From NCBI GenBank assembly GCA_002307295.1, contig DBTY01000003.1, forward strand, positions 62,001 through 126,000: DNA of 64,000 nt, read 5' to 3'. This DNA is from Ignavibacteriales bacterium UBA1304 (lineage in GTDB: Bacteria > Bacteroidota > Ignavibacteria > Ignavibacteriales > Ignavibacteriaceae). The notes beneath the pieces are model-generated. The model saw only the letters and a list, made by a program, of their open reading frames with translations, had not been told where the DNA came from and did no database searches. This document shows, piece after piece, positions 43,480 through 51,992 of this stretch (the stretch's first letter is position 1; each line of letters starts with the position of its first letter). Made by a program: the position numbers and the translations under genes.

Positions 43480-44379
43480 ATGATAAAGAAAGTTTTTTGT
43501 CTCTTATTATTAACAAGTTGTTTTGTCCTTCCGCAGTCTGCGGGGAACAGCGGTTTGGCTTTTCTTAAATTAGGATTTGGATCTCGCAATGTGGCTATGG
43601 GCGATATCGGCTCGGTTATATCAAACGACGCTTCGGCTACGTTTTATAATCCAGCCGTTTTAGCTTCAAACAGTTCATCTGAAATAATGTTTATGCATAA
43701 TGAATGGATTCAGGACGTAAGGACTGAAGTCTTTGGCGCAAAGTTTTCTCTTTGGGGAATTCCTTTGGCTGCAGGCATAAACGTAGCTACAATTGGCGAT
43801 ATTGAAGTTAGAACAAAACCGGGCGACCCTATTTCTAAATTTAACGCAGATTATTTTTGCGGAAATATTTCTTCCGGTTTCCATTTAGTTAATAATTTAG
43901 ATTTCGGATTTTCAGTTAAATATCTGTATGAGGATATTTACATAGACGAATCGCAGGGTTATGCGTTTGATTTTGCGTTTAAATATAAAACTGCCATTGA
44001 CGGATTGACCGCGTCGGCTGTTATTAAAAATCTTGGGTCTATGACAAATCTTAGGAATGATGGAACGAAGCTTCCTTCCGATTTTAGAATTGGCGCGGCT
44101 TATTCTTACCCGCTTTCCGATTCAAAATTTTTAATTAATGCCGGAACTGAGTTCCAAAAATATTTGCCGACCGACGACGTTCATATTAACGTTGGAGGAG
44201 AATTAGTTTATGATAAGACTATAGCTTTAAGAGCGGGTTACCAGAGCGGATATACTGCTAAATCATTTACCGGCGGTATTGGCTTAGTCTGGGGCGGTTT
44301 AAATTTTGATTATGCTTTTGCGCCTTATTCATATGATCTTGGCACAGGGCATTCGATTACGCTTGGGTTCAGATTCTAA
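43480..44379 (+). CDS. PorV/PorQ-like outer-membrane protein, copy B
   Basis: 299 residues with signal peptide MIKKVFCLLLLTSCFVLPQS. Hallmark 'GLAFLKLGFGSRNVAMGDIGSVISNDASATFYNPAVLA' and barrel strands ending in 'SITLGFRF'. It is shorter than copy A and has a typical PorV-type 'NEWIQDVRTEVFGAKF' block after the first strands, which copy A lacks; the two are diverged relatives rather than recent duplicates. Last gene of the 40044-44379 unit. Confidence 0.75.
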   Translation: MIKKVFCLLLLTSCFVLPQSAGNSGLAFLKLGFGSRNVAMGDIGSVISNDASATFYNPAVLASNSSSEIMFMHNEWIQDVRTEVFGAKFSLWGIPLAAGINVATIGDIEVRTKPGDPISKFNADYFCGNISSGFHLVNNLDFGFSVKYLYEDIYIDESQGYAFDFAFKYKTAIDGLTASAVIKNLGSMTNLRNDGTKLPSDFRIGAAYSYPLSDSKFLINAGTEFQKYLPTDDVHINVGGELVYDKTIALRAGYQSGYTAKSFTGGIGLVWGGLNFDYAFAPYSYDLGTGHSITLGFRF

Positions 44380-44409
44380 AATATTTTGAGTTAAAAACAA
44401 TCATTTATC

Positions 44410-45369
44410 ATGGAAGTAATACCTTATTCTGAAAGTTGGAAAGAAAAATGGGACGAGTTCGTTTTGGGCTCTAATAACGGGACAATGTTCCATTTGCAAA
44501 AGTTTTTTGACTATCACCAGCCAAATAAGTTCCAGTTTAACCACCTTATATTTTTAGAGAAAGACGAAATTATTGCTCTGCTTCCAGGTTCGTTAAAAGA
44601 CGGAGTCTTTGAGTCTCCGGTTGGCGCAAGTTATGGTTCTATTGTTTTGGGAGATTACAGATTTGAAACTGTGATGGAAATTGTTTCCGCCCTTTTAGAA
44701 TATGGAAAGAAAAACGGAATAAAAGAATTTATTCTTACTTCGGCTCCAATGATTTATGAAACATACCAGAACCAGAACCTTGATTTTGCAATGCTGTGGC
44801 AGGGGTTCCATTTTGATCTTCACTATATTTCAAGCGCAATTAAGCTTGATCCTTCGCGCGATATAATCTCCCGCTTTCAGCCTACAATCCGCAGAAACAT
44901 ACGAAAATATCTGAACGATAGCGACTTGCGCGTAGAAATAAACGGGCGGTATGACGAATTTTATCCGATCCTTATTGAAAATAAAAAAAGACACGATATA
45001 AAACCTACGCATTCTTTAGAAGATTTGTACAAATTGCAAGAGCTGCTTCCGGAGAATCTTGCTTTATTTATGGTGTATTATAAAGATATCCCAATTGCAG
45101 GTTCGTCAATGTTTTTGACCAATAAAAATGTTTCGCTTTGTTTCTATAATATGCTTCGCTATGATTATGATTACCTCAAGCCTATCCAGCGCGTTATGTA
45201 TGAGGTTGTTAAATGGTCTACGGAAAAAGGCTATCAGTATGTTGACATTGGCGTTTCGCAGGATACAAAAGCCGATAACCCAATGACTCCAAGTATGAGT
45301 CTTATTGATTTTAAGGAAAAATTCGACGCGAAAACTATTATGCGGAACACGTTTCACATTAAGCTTTAA
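44410..45369 (+). CDS. FemAB/BioF2-like GNAT acyltransferase
   Basis: 319 residues with the double-GNAT layout of FemAB-like proteins: 'WDEFVLGSNNGTMFHLQKFFDYH' (S-x-x-G-T-x-x-H opening), 'YGSIVLGDY', 'FQPTIRRNIRKYLNDSDLRVEI', 'YYKDIPIAGSSMFL', 'PIQRVMYEVVKWSTEKGYQYVDIG'. Relatives transfer amino acids or acyl groups to cell-wall precursors or to polysaccharide. It heads the polysaccharide genes at 44410-48281; the acceptor is unknown. Confidence 0.75.
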   Translation: MEVIPYSESWKEKWDEFVLGSNNGTMFHLQKFFDYHQPNKFQFNHLIFLEKDEIIALLPGSLKDGVFESPVGASYGSIVLGDYRFETVMEIVSALLEYGKKNGIKEFILTSAPMIYETYQNQNLDFAMLWQGFHFDLHYISSAIKLDPSRDIISRFQPTIRRNIRKYLNDSDLRVEINGRYDEFYPILIENKKRHDIKPTHSLEDLYKLQELLPENLALFMVYYKDIPIAGSSMFLTNKNVSLCFYNMLRYDYDYLKPIQRVMYEVVKWSTEKGYQYVDIGVSQDTKADNPMTPSMSLIDFKEKFDAKTIMRNTFHIKL

Positions 45370-45378
45370 TTAACCTTA

Positions 45379-46494
45379 ATGAATAAACAACATGTTTGCA
45401 TCGCTTTTCTTGGAAATATTTTATACGACACTCGCGCGTTAAACCTTTATAAATCGCTAAGCTCGCACAACTACTTTACTGAAGTAATTTCTTTTGATTG
45501 GGAAAACGGAGCTGACAAACCGGATAATAAAAACTTAAAAGTTTTCAGATTAGATAAAAAAAAATCTTCCCTCTTTTTTTACGTTAAATTTTCAATTATA
45601 CTTTTTCTTAATTTGCTTAGCAGCAAAGCGGGCGCGTTCTTTGCAGAGGATATCTATACGCTTCCGTTTGTTTGTATTGCAGCAAAAATGAAAGGCGCAA
45701 AGGTGTTTTATGACTCGCGCGAATTGTTTGGCTTTCTTGCTGGCTTAAAAGATAAAAAACGGATTCAGAAAATATTGGCATGGATAGAAAAACGTTTTAT
45801 CGCTAAAACTGATTATGTAATTGTGACTGGAGAAATGGACGGGGAGTTTTTGAAAAAGCAATATAATATCAATAATATTATTGTCCTCAGAAACCTTCCA
45901 TTTTACAAAGAAAAATTTAATAAAGTCGATCTCCGTGAAAAATACTCTATCGAAGAAAATAAGAAAATATTGCTGTATCAGGGAGTCGTTTTACACGGCA
46001 GAGGATTAAAAGTAATTTTTGATTTTCTAAAATCAAATGAAGGATTTACGCTGCTTGTTATAGGCTACGGCGCTTATAAAGATTATTATGAGAAATTATC
46101 TCATGAAATGGGTATTGCTGAAAATGTAATTTTTGCTGGAAAAATCCCTCAGGAGGAATTGCTCAATTATTCCGCTGGAGCCGATATGGGGCTTGCGCTG
46201 ATTGAAAATATAAGTCTGAGCTATTATTACGCGCTGCCTAACAAGCTTTTTGAATACATTATGACAGGCCTGCCTGTTGCGGTTAGCAAACTGCCTCAAA
46301 TGGAAAAAATTGTGAACGATTATAACGCTGGGATTTGCGTCGATTTGGAAAAACCTGACGAACTATCGGAAAAAATAAAAAGCGTTTTTGCCGATGAAAA
46401 AGTTTTAACGGGTTATAAAACTAACTGTCTAAACGCCGCAAAAGAACTAAACTGGGATAAAGAAATAGAAAGATTATTTAACGTACTTAATTAA
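45379..46494 (+). CDS. family 4-type glycosyltransferase
   Basis: 371 residues with a GT-B fold. The C-terminal domain has 'ILLYQGVVLHGRGLKVIFDFL', 'LLVIGYGAYKDYYEKL', 'NVIFAGKIPQEELLNYSAGADMGLALIE' and 'YYALPNKLFEYIMTGLPVAVSKLPQM', where the nucleotide-sugar-binding E-x7-E region is recognisable as 'LIENISLSYYYALPNKLFEYI'. It is likely to build surface polysaccharide or LPS. The 3' end overlaps the convergent methyltransferase gene by 21 bases. Confidence 0.82.
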   Translation: MNKQHVCIAFLGNILYDTRALNLYKSLSSHNYFTEVISFDWENGADKPDNKNLKVFRLDKKKSSLFFYVKFSIILFLNLLSSKAGAFFAEDIYTLPFVCIAAKMKGAKVFYDSRELFGFLAGLKDKKRIQKILAWIEKRFIAKTDYVIVTGEMDGEFLKKQYNINNIIVLRNLPFYKEKFNKVDLREKYSIEENKKILLYQGVVLHGRGLKVIFDFLKSNEGFTLLVIGYGAYKDYYEKLSHEMGIAENVIFAGKIPQEELLNYSAGADMGLALIENISLSYYYALPNKLFEYIMTGLPVAVSKLPQMEKIVNDYNAGICVDLEKPDELSEKIKSVFADEKVLTGYKTNCLNAAKELNWDKEIERLFNVLN

Positions 46495-47190
46495 TATGTG
46501 CGCCGGTTTGTTGATTAATTTGTTCGCAAAAAAATCTACCGCTTTCCAAAGTTGAAATGGGAAATATTTTAGCAGCGAATACGTCCTTAGGAAAATTAAA
46601 ACTTTATTCCCGAAAATTTTCCAAGATGTTGCTTTTACCGCAATATTATCAATAAGTTTTATTAATGTTTCTTCGTCGAACGAATGTATATGCGCGTTTA
46701 TCGGCGTTTTCTGGTTGCAGTGGATGCAGAGAGAATATCTTAGAATTTCCTTATATGGAGTAGTAATTATCAGACATCCGCCCGGTTTAACTACTCTGAA
46801 TAGTTCATTAGCGAAGTCTTTTGGAGAAATTACATGTTCGATAATTTCGGAGGCTATAACGCAATCAATTGATCCTGTTTTAAGCGGAAGAAAAAAAGAA
46901 TCGCCAGTAATGCCATTGTGGTTTTTATCCGGATACAGCTTCTTCGCTTTTTTTACGTTTATTGAAGAAATATCAAAGGAAAATACTTTTTTGTCCTGTT
47001 TTAGGTATCGTTTTGCAACCCATGCAGAACCGCATCCGACGTCTAAAATTGAATTGGCGTTTTGATCCATTTGCGATTCAATATATTCATGCACTCGTCT
47101 TTCGTCATGCTCGGTTGCGCCTTTTCTTTCTTCAAAATAGTCGAACTTTTCGGCGTCCGTTTTATAATGCTCTACATAATTAAAATTCAA
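46474..47190 (-). CDS. class I SAM-dependent methyltransferase
   Basis: 238 residues from a TTG start (47190). SAM-binding motifs: 'NSILDVGCGSAWVAKRYL' (motif I, about 46-63), 'KVFSFDISSINVKKAKKLYP', 'SIDCVIASEIIEHVISPKDFANELFRVVKPGGCLIITTPY'. The UbiE/Methyltransf_11 type pattern resembles sugar or lipid O-methyltransferases of polysaccharide loci. It is transcribed against the glycosyltransferases on either side. Confidence 0.82.
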   Translation of the reverse strand: MNFNYVEHYKTDAEKFDYFEERKGATEHDERRVHEYIESQMDQNANSILDVGCGSAWVAKRYLKQDKKVFSFDISSINVKKAKKLYPDKNHNGITGDSFFLPLKTGSIDCVIASEIIEHVISPKDFANELFRVVKPGGCLIITTPYKEILRYSLCIHCNQKTPINAHIHSFDEETLIKLIDNIAVKATSWKIFGNKVLIFLRTYSLLKYFPFQLWKAVDFFANKLINKPAHILIKYVK

Positions 47191-47279
47191 TTTTTCTCTA
47201 AAAAGTTATATATTAGAATTTAACAGTTTTATTTTATTTAAAATAAGAATATAACATTACAGCTGAAAGCGATAAATAT

Positions 47280-48281
47280 ATGAATGATAATTTAAGAATA
47301 TTAATAGCAAGAACAGACAGAATAGGCGATGTGGTTTTATCAACTGCAATTCCAAGAGAAATTAAAAGGAATAATCCCAAAGCCTTTGTGGCGGTTTTGG
47401 TTAAAGAATATACAAAAGATATTTTTTTAGAGAATCCGAATATTGACGAAATAGTTGTTTATAATCCACAAGAGAGTTTTCTTAAAACAGTATTGGCTAT
47501 ACGAAAATTTAATTTCTCGGACGCAATTACTCTTTTGCCGGATAAAAGGATTAACTGGCTCCTTTTTTATGCTGGAATAAAAACCAGAACAGTAAACGGC
47601 TTTAAGTTTTATCAGTTTATTACAAACTCAAAAAGCGTTTTTAGACGGAAATATAAGCCGTTGAAAAGCGAAGCCGAGTATTGTCTTGATACAATCAGAA
47701 AACTTGGGATGAACGTTGAATCAAACGCTTCTGAAATACACTTAAGTTCCGATGAAAAGAAAATATCGGAATCGATCAGGGGTAAATATTTGGGCAAGTC
47801 GCTTATTGGCGTACACGCCTCAAGCGGAAGTTCTGCTCCCAATATGAAAACGGCTGAATATGTAAAATTAGTTAAACAGCTTGCTGCTAAACCAGATATA
47901 CAGTTATTTGTGACCGATAACAACCCAAGAGAGGAATTACTAAACATAGAGGGGGTAGTTTATCCCAATATTGGTAAAACATTGCGCGAGTCCATTATTA
48001 ATTTTTCGGCGCTTGACGTATTGATTTCTGCAAGCACAGGTCCAATGCATTTATCCGGCGCGTTAAAAGTTGCCACGTTGTCACTATTTTGTCCTATGAC
48101 GGCCTGTTCGCCAATACTTTGGGGACCAATGGGGAACAAAGTAAAGTATGTTATTCCAGATAAAGAATACTGCCTTAAAAAATGCCCCGGCGATCCTAAA
48201 AAATGTTTTTTTGAAGGAGACGGCGGAATAAATTCGGAAAAGGTTCTAAATGAATTAAAAGAACTAATTCCTTCGGATTAA
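47280..48281 (+). CDS. family 9 glycosyltransferase (heptosyltransferase-like)
   Basis: 333 residues. GT9 hallmarks: 'LIARTDRIGDVVLSTAIPREIKRNNPKAFVAVLVK' at the N-terminus, 'LIGVHASSGSSAPN' and 'FSALDVLISASTGPMHLSGALKVATLSLFCP' in the C-terminal ADP-heptose-binding domain. The family transfers heptose or related sugars to the LPS inner core at the inner membrane's inner face. The last Cys-rich stretch ('CLKKCPGDPKKC') is also seen in relatives. Confidence 0.85.
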   Translation: MNDNLRILIARTDRIGDVVLSTAIPREIKRNNPKAFVAVLVKEYTKDIFLENPNIDEIVVYNPQESFLKTVLAIRKFNFSDAITLLPDKRINWLLFYAGIKTRTVNGFKFYQFITNSKSVFRRKYKPLKSEAEYCLDTIRKLGMNVESNASEIHLSSDEKKISESIRGKYLGKSLIGVHASSGSSAPNMKTAEYVKLVKQLAAKPDIQLFVTDNNPREELLNIEGVVYPNIGKTLRESIINFSALDVLISASTGPMHLSGALKVATLSLFCPMTACSPILWGPMGNKVKYVIPDKEYCLKKCPGDPKKCFFEGDGGINSEKVLNELKELIPSD

Positions 48282-48435
48282 ATAAATTAGCTTTAGCAGA
48301 CATCCTTTACCGGTTAGCGGCTTGATATTAATTTTTGAAATTTACAGTATATTAATAACTCAATTTATAACGAGCGATTATTTTCGTAAATTAAGGTATT
48401 AATAATTTAAATAATTTTGGATATTCGGAACGCGG

Positions 48436-49275
48436 ATGAAACAATACTTGGATCTTGTAAAATTAGTTATTGACGAAGGCGTAAGAAAACAAAACCGTAC
48501 TGGAATTGATACGCTTTCTTATTTTTCAGCAAATTACAAAACTGACTTATCGTTAGGATTCCCTCTTTTAACTACAAAAAAAATGGAATGGAAGTCGCTT
48601 TTGTATGAAGTGCTTTGGTATCTTTCTGGCGATAATCATATAAGAAACCTCAGAAAACATACTAAAATATGGGACGCCTGGGCTGATGAAGACGGCAACC
48701 TTGAAACCGCATACGGCTATTACTGGCGGCATTTCCCAAGCGCGCAAAAGGATAAAGAAGGTAATTGGCAGGTTACGGAAATTGATCAGATTCAATACAT
48801 AATAGACGAAATAAAACGCAATCCGAATAGCAGAAGGTTAATTGTAACTGCATGGGAGCCGGGCAACGCTATTCACAGCAAACTGCCTCCGTGCCATTAT
48901 ACATATGCGTTTAATGTGCTTAATAATAAACTGAATTGCCATTTATGTCAAAGATCTGGCGATATTGCTCTTGGCATTCCGTTTAACTTAGCCGCTTATG
49001 CAATTTTAACTCAAATAATTGCTCAGCAGGTTGGACTTGAGCCGGGAATATTTTCTCATACAATTATTGACGCGCATATTTATATTGGAGATAAAGGGAC
49101 TGCAAATGAAAAATACGATCATCTTGCTGGATTAAAAGAGCAGCTTAAAAGAGAACCGCTTCCGCTTTCAAAGTTAACTATTGCTAATAAACCGATTGAC
49201 GAACTTACTTTTGAAGACTTTGAATTAACCGGATATCAATCGCATCCGAAGATTAAATTTGAGGTGGCTGTTTGA
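48436..49275 (+). CDS. thyA: thymidylate synthase
   Basis: 279 residues. Catalytic Cys153 is in 'LPPCHYTYAFNV', dUMP binding in 'LCQRSGDIALGIPFNLAAYA', and the N-terminus has the 'RTGIDTLSYF' Arg loop; the C-terminus ends 'KFEVAV' (the closing tail). It methylates dUMP with methylene-THF, oxidising it to dihydrofolate, which the next gene product reduces. The TGA overlaps the TTG start of folA. Confidence 0.95.
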   Translation: MKQYLDLVKLVIDEGVRKQNRTGIDTLSYFSANYKTDLSLGFPLLTTKKMEWKSLLYEVLWYLSGDNHIRNLRKHTKIWDAWADEDGNLETAYGYYWRHFPSAQKDKEGNWQVTEIDQIQYIIDEIKRNPNSRRLIVTAWEPGNAIHSKLPPCHYTYAFNVLNNKLNCHLCQRSGDIALGIPFNLAAYAILTQIIAQQVGLEPGIFSHTIIDAHIYIGDKGTANEKYDHLAGLKEQLKREPLPLSKLTIANKPIDELTFEDFELTGYQSHPKIKFEVAV

Positions 49276-49751
49276 AAAAAATAATTATTGCCGCAGTTTC
49301 TCAAAATGGAATAATAGGCGATTCAGGCGAAATGCTCTGGCATTCAAAAGAAGATTTCCAGCATTTTAAGAGAACCACTATGGGGTTCCCTGTTATAATG
49401 GGACGGAAAACTTTTGAATCGATGAAGAAGCCTCTTAATGGACGCCTAAACATTATTATTACGCGGAACAGTAATTATTCAACCGATTTTCCTGAAGTTA
49501 TTATTTTTAATGATTTTACGCAGGCGTTTGAGCTATGCGAAGAAAAAAAATACGAAAAAGCCTTTATTATCGGCGGCGGAGAAGTTTATAAACAAACTAT
49601 CAATCAGGCTGACGAGATGATTATTTCTCATATGAAGCTTACAGCGGAAGGGAATACTTCTTTTCCGGAAATTGATAAACAAAAATGGGAAATACTTTCG
49701 GAAACTGATATGGGCGCTTTTGTTGTTATTCATTATGTAAGATGTAATTGA
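49272..49751 (+). CDS. folA: dihydrofolate reductase
   Basis: 159 residues from TTG at 49272. Canonical elements: 'IIAAVSQNGIIGDSGEMLWHSKEDFQHFKRTTMGFPVIMGRKTFESM' (catalytic acid, NADPH loop), 'RLNIIITRN', 'AFIIGGGEVYKQTI'. It regenerates tetrahydrofolate after ThyA. Translation is probably coupled to thyA by the 4-base overlap. Confidence 0.95.
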   Translation: MKKIIIAAVSQNGIIGDSGEMLWHSKEDFQHFKRTTMGFPVIMGRKTFESMKKPLNGRLNIIITRNSNYSTDFPEVIIFNDFTQAFELCEEKKYEKAFIIGGGEVYKQTINQADEMIISHMKLTAEGNTSFPEIDKQKWEILSETDMGAFVVIHYVRCN

Positions 49752-49793
49752 ATATAAATAATCGCTTGAGTTTATTCAAAAAATATTCGAGAA

Positions 49794-49818
49794 GGCGTTA
49801 TGGTTCGACCATGACGCC
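49794..49818. repeat. palindromic hairpin upstream of mutL
   Basis: ggcgttatggt (49794-49804), 3-base loop, accatgacgcc (49808-49818): 11 pairs with one G-U. It lies 43 bases after the folA stop and may act as terminator or mRNA-stability hairpin, though no T-run follows. Confidence 0.6.
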
Positions 49819-49845
49819 CAAGCAAATAAAACGTAACTATGTTCA

Positions 49846-49873
49846 GTCATCCAGAGCGAAGCCGAAGGATGAC
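49846..49873. repeat. REP-like palindrome (gtcatcc ... ggatgac)
   Basis: Arms gtcatcc (49846-49852) and ggatgac (49867-49873) enclose agagcgaagccgaa. Elements of this type (gtcatcc-tgagcgaag-...-ggatgac) occur in many copies in Bacteroidota-group genomes. A related element lies at 51868-51925 on the other side of mutL. Confidence 0.6.
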
Positions 49874-49946
49874 GCCGAAGCCGCTTTAAGCGCGGCGCAA
49901 CTTATAATTTTCTAATGCATTAATTTGGTTCAAATAAGAAATAAAA

Positions 49947-51809
49947 ATGTCAAAAATTCAAATATTACCTGAAAATTTAGCTAATAAAATTGCTGCTGGC
50001 GAAGTTGTTCAGAGACCCGAATCGGTGGTAAAAGAGCTTTTAGAAAACTCGATTGACGCAGAATCTAAAAATATTGAGCTGATTATAAAAAAAGCCGGTA
50101 AAGTTTTAATTCAGGTTTGCGACGACGGATTGGGAATGAGCGAAGAGGACGCTATACTTTGCATACAAAAGCACGCCACAAGCAAAATATCAACTTATCA
50201 GGATCTTGAGGATATAAGAACTTTGGGTTTTCGCGGTGAAGCTTTGAGCTCAATTTCTTCAGTCAGTCAGTTTGAAATTAAAACTGAAACGCGCGACCAG
50301 GAACTCGGCACTCTTATACGTATCGAGGGAGAAAATAATATTCAGACTGAAAAAGGCTCCTTTCCTAAAGGAACTACTACTACTGTAAAAAATCTTTTTT
50401 ATAATATTCCTGCAAGGCGGAATTTTCTTAAAACGGACGCGACTGAATTTAAACATATCATAGATACTTTTAATAAAATTGCATTAAGCCATCCGGAGCT
50501 TTCTTTTAAACTTTGGAACGACGACGATTTAGTCTGCAATTATCCAGAATCCGATTTAAGCGCAAGAATACAGCAGGTCTTTTCCGATAATATGATAGAC
50601 GCGCTTATACCTGTCAGCGAAATGACTGAGTTTATGAATATATCCGGTTTTATTGGCAAGCCTTCTATGTTAAAAAAGAGCAAAGGAGATCAGTACCTTT
50701 TTCTTAACAATAGATATGTTATAAGCAGACAGATAAGCCATGCGGTTTTTTCCGCTTACGAAAATATACTTGAAAAAGGAGACTACCCTTTCTTTATTTT
50801 ATTTGTAGAGCTTGATCCGCGTAAAGTTGATATTAACGTTCATCCATCAAAGCTTGAAGTTCGGTTTGAGGACGAAAAAGATATTTACAGCTTTGTGCTG
50901 GCTGTTATCAGGAAAAGTCTAGGCGGTTACGATTTGATTCCTTCGATGGCTTTTGCGCCTCCCCGTTTAGACGAACAGGAAAAGCTACAGGTAAATAATT
51001 TTGTTAGGGTCCAACGAAATGATTTTTCAGACAGACCAGTCTTTGAAAAACAATCGTATGCAAAAACAAATTTTTCGGATAGAGAAGTCGATCTGCTATT
51101 TGGTTCATTAAATAAAGAAATTACGTCCATGAGTAAAACAGAAAGCGCGTTTCCTCCGTTTGAAGAAACCCGTCCAGTCGCGGAGCCTCAGCAGCTGGCT
51201 AAGCCAAGCTGGCAGAATACGCTATCGAACAAGGAAGAAAACACTTCGTTTATTATACAACTGCATAATAAATATATTCTATCGCAGATTAAAACCGGGC
51301 TGATGATAATAGATCAGCATGTCGCTCACGAAAGGATATTATACGAAAAAGCCATCAACCTGATGGACGCTAATATGCCTTTTTCGCAGCAGCTGCTTTT
51401 TCCTAAAACGGTTCAGCTTGACGCCGGGAGTCTTTCTGTGTTAAAGGAAATTTACCCGCTGCTTTTACAGTTAGGGTTTGGAATCAGGTTCCAGAATAAA
51501 AGCGCCGTAGTAATTGAAGGCGTGCCGCAGGATATTAAACAGGGCTCCGAAGAGAAAATATTATTAGAAATAATTGAAGAATATCAGATTAACCAGCGGG
51601 AAAAAGGACTTGAAGAACGGGACAACATTGCAAAATCTTATTCCTGCAAAACAGCTATTAAAACAGGCGACAGGCTTTCTGACGTTGAAATGCGTTCATT
51701 GATTGATCAGTTATTCGCTACGTCGATGCCTTATGTTTGCCCTCATGGAAGACCGATTGTAATAAAAATTTCGCTTGAGGAATTTGACAGAAGATTTGGA
51801 AGAACCTGA
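49947..51809 (+). CDS. mutL: DNA mismatch repair protein MutL
   Basis: 620 residues. The GHKL ATPase domain (about 1-330) has 'VVKELLENSIDAESKNIEL', 'DDGLGMS' and 'TLGFRGEALSSISSVS'. A poorly conserved linker (about 340-420) precedes the C-terminal domain with endonuclease motif 'DQHVAHERILYE' (DQHAxxExxxxE type, Ala replaced by Val), 'SCKTAIKTGD' and 'CPHGRP'. MutL of this type nicks the new strand after MutS recognition. mutS is not in the window. Confidence 0.95.
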   Translation: MSKIQILPENLANKIAAGEVVQRPESVVKELLENSIDAESKNIELIIKKAGKVLIQVCDDGLGMSEEDAILCIQKHATSKISTYQDLEDIRTLGFRGEALSSISSVSQFEIKTETRDQELGTLIRIEGENNIQTEKGSFPKGTTTTVKNLFYNIPARRNFLKTDATEFKHIIDTFNKIALSHPELSFKLWNDDDLVCNYPESDLSARIQQVFSDNMIDALIPVSEMTEFMNISGFIGKPSMLKKSKGDQYLFLNNRYVISRQISHAVFSAYENILEKGDYPFFILFVELDPRKVDINVHPSKLEVRFEDEKDIYSFVLAVIRKSLGGYDLIPSMAFAPPRLDEQEKLQVNNFVRVQRNDFSDRPVFEKQSYAKTNFSDREVDLLFGSLNKEITSMSKTESAFPPFEETRPVAEPQQLAKPSWQNTLSNKEENTSFIIQLHNKYILSQIKTGLMIIDQHVAHERILYEKAINLMDANMPFSQQLLFPKTVQLDAGSLSVLKEIYPLLLQLGFGIRFQNKSAVVIEGVPQDIKQGSEEKILLEIIEEYQINQREKGLEERDNIAKSYSCKTAIKTGDRLSDVEMRSLIDQLFATSMPYVCPHGRPIVIKISLEEFDRRFGRT

Positions 51810-51867
51810 TTGGTTTTGTTCAAATGAATTTGTTTATTTGTCCAATAAAATTGAAATGGAAAATGAT

Positions 51868-51925
51868 AGTCACGCTGAGCTAAGTCGAAGCGTGGCGTCG
51901 TCCTTCGACTTAGCTTAGGATGACG
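51868..51925. repeat. REP-like inverted repeat downstream of mutL
   Basis: gctaagtcgaag (51879-51890) pairs perfectly with cttcgacttagc (51903-51914), extended outwards by gtca/tgac (51868 side and 51922-51925). The sequence reads as two head-to-head variants of gtcaNgctgagctaagtcgaag. It probably belongs to the same family as 49846-49873. Confidence 0.6.
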
Positions 51926-51992
51926 CTTTATTTACACAGTATTTATTCATAAAAATAGCTAAAACTCACACTGCGGAGGCAGGCGTATTCTG

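Noticed and set aside
48412..48419. TAATTTTG as -7 box of thyA
   Set aside because: The box is perfect but nothing like TTTG lies 19-21 bases upstream, and the leader would be only about 10 bases.
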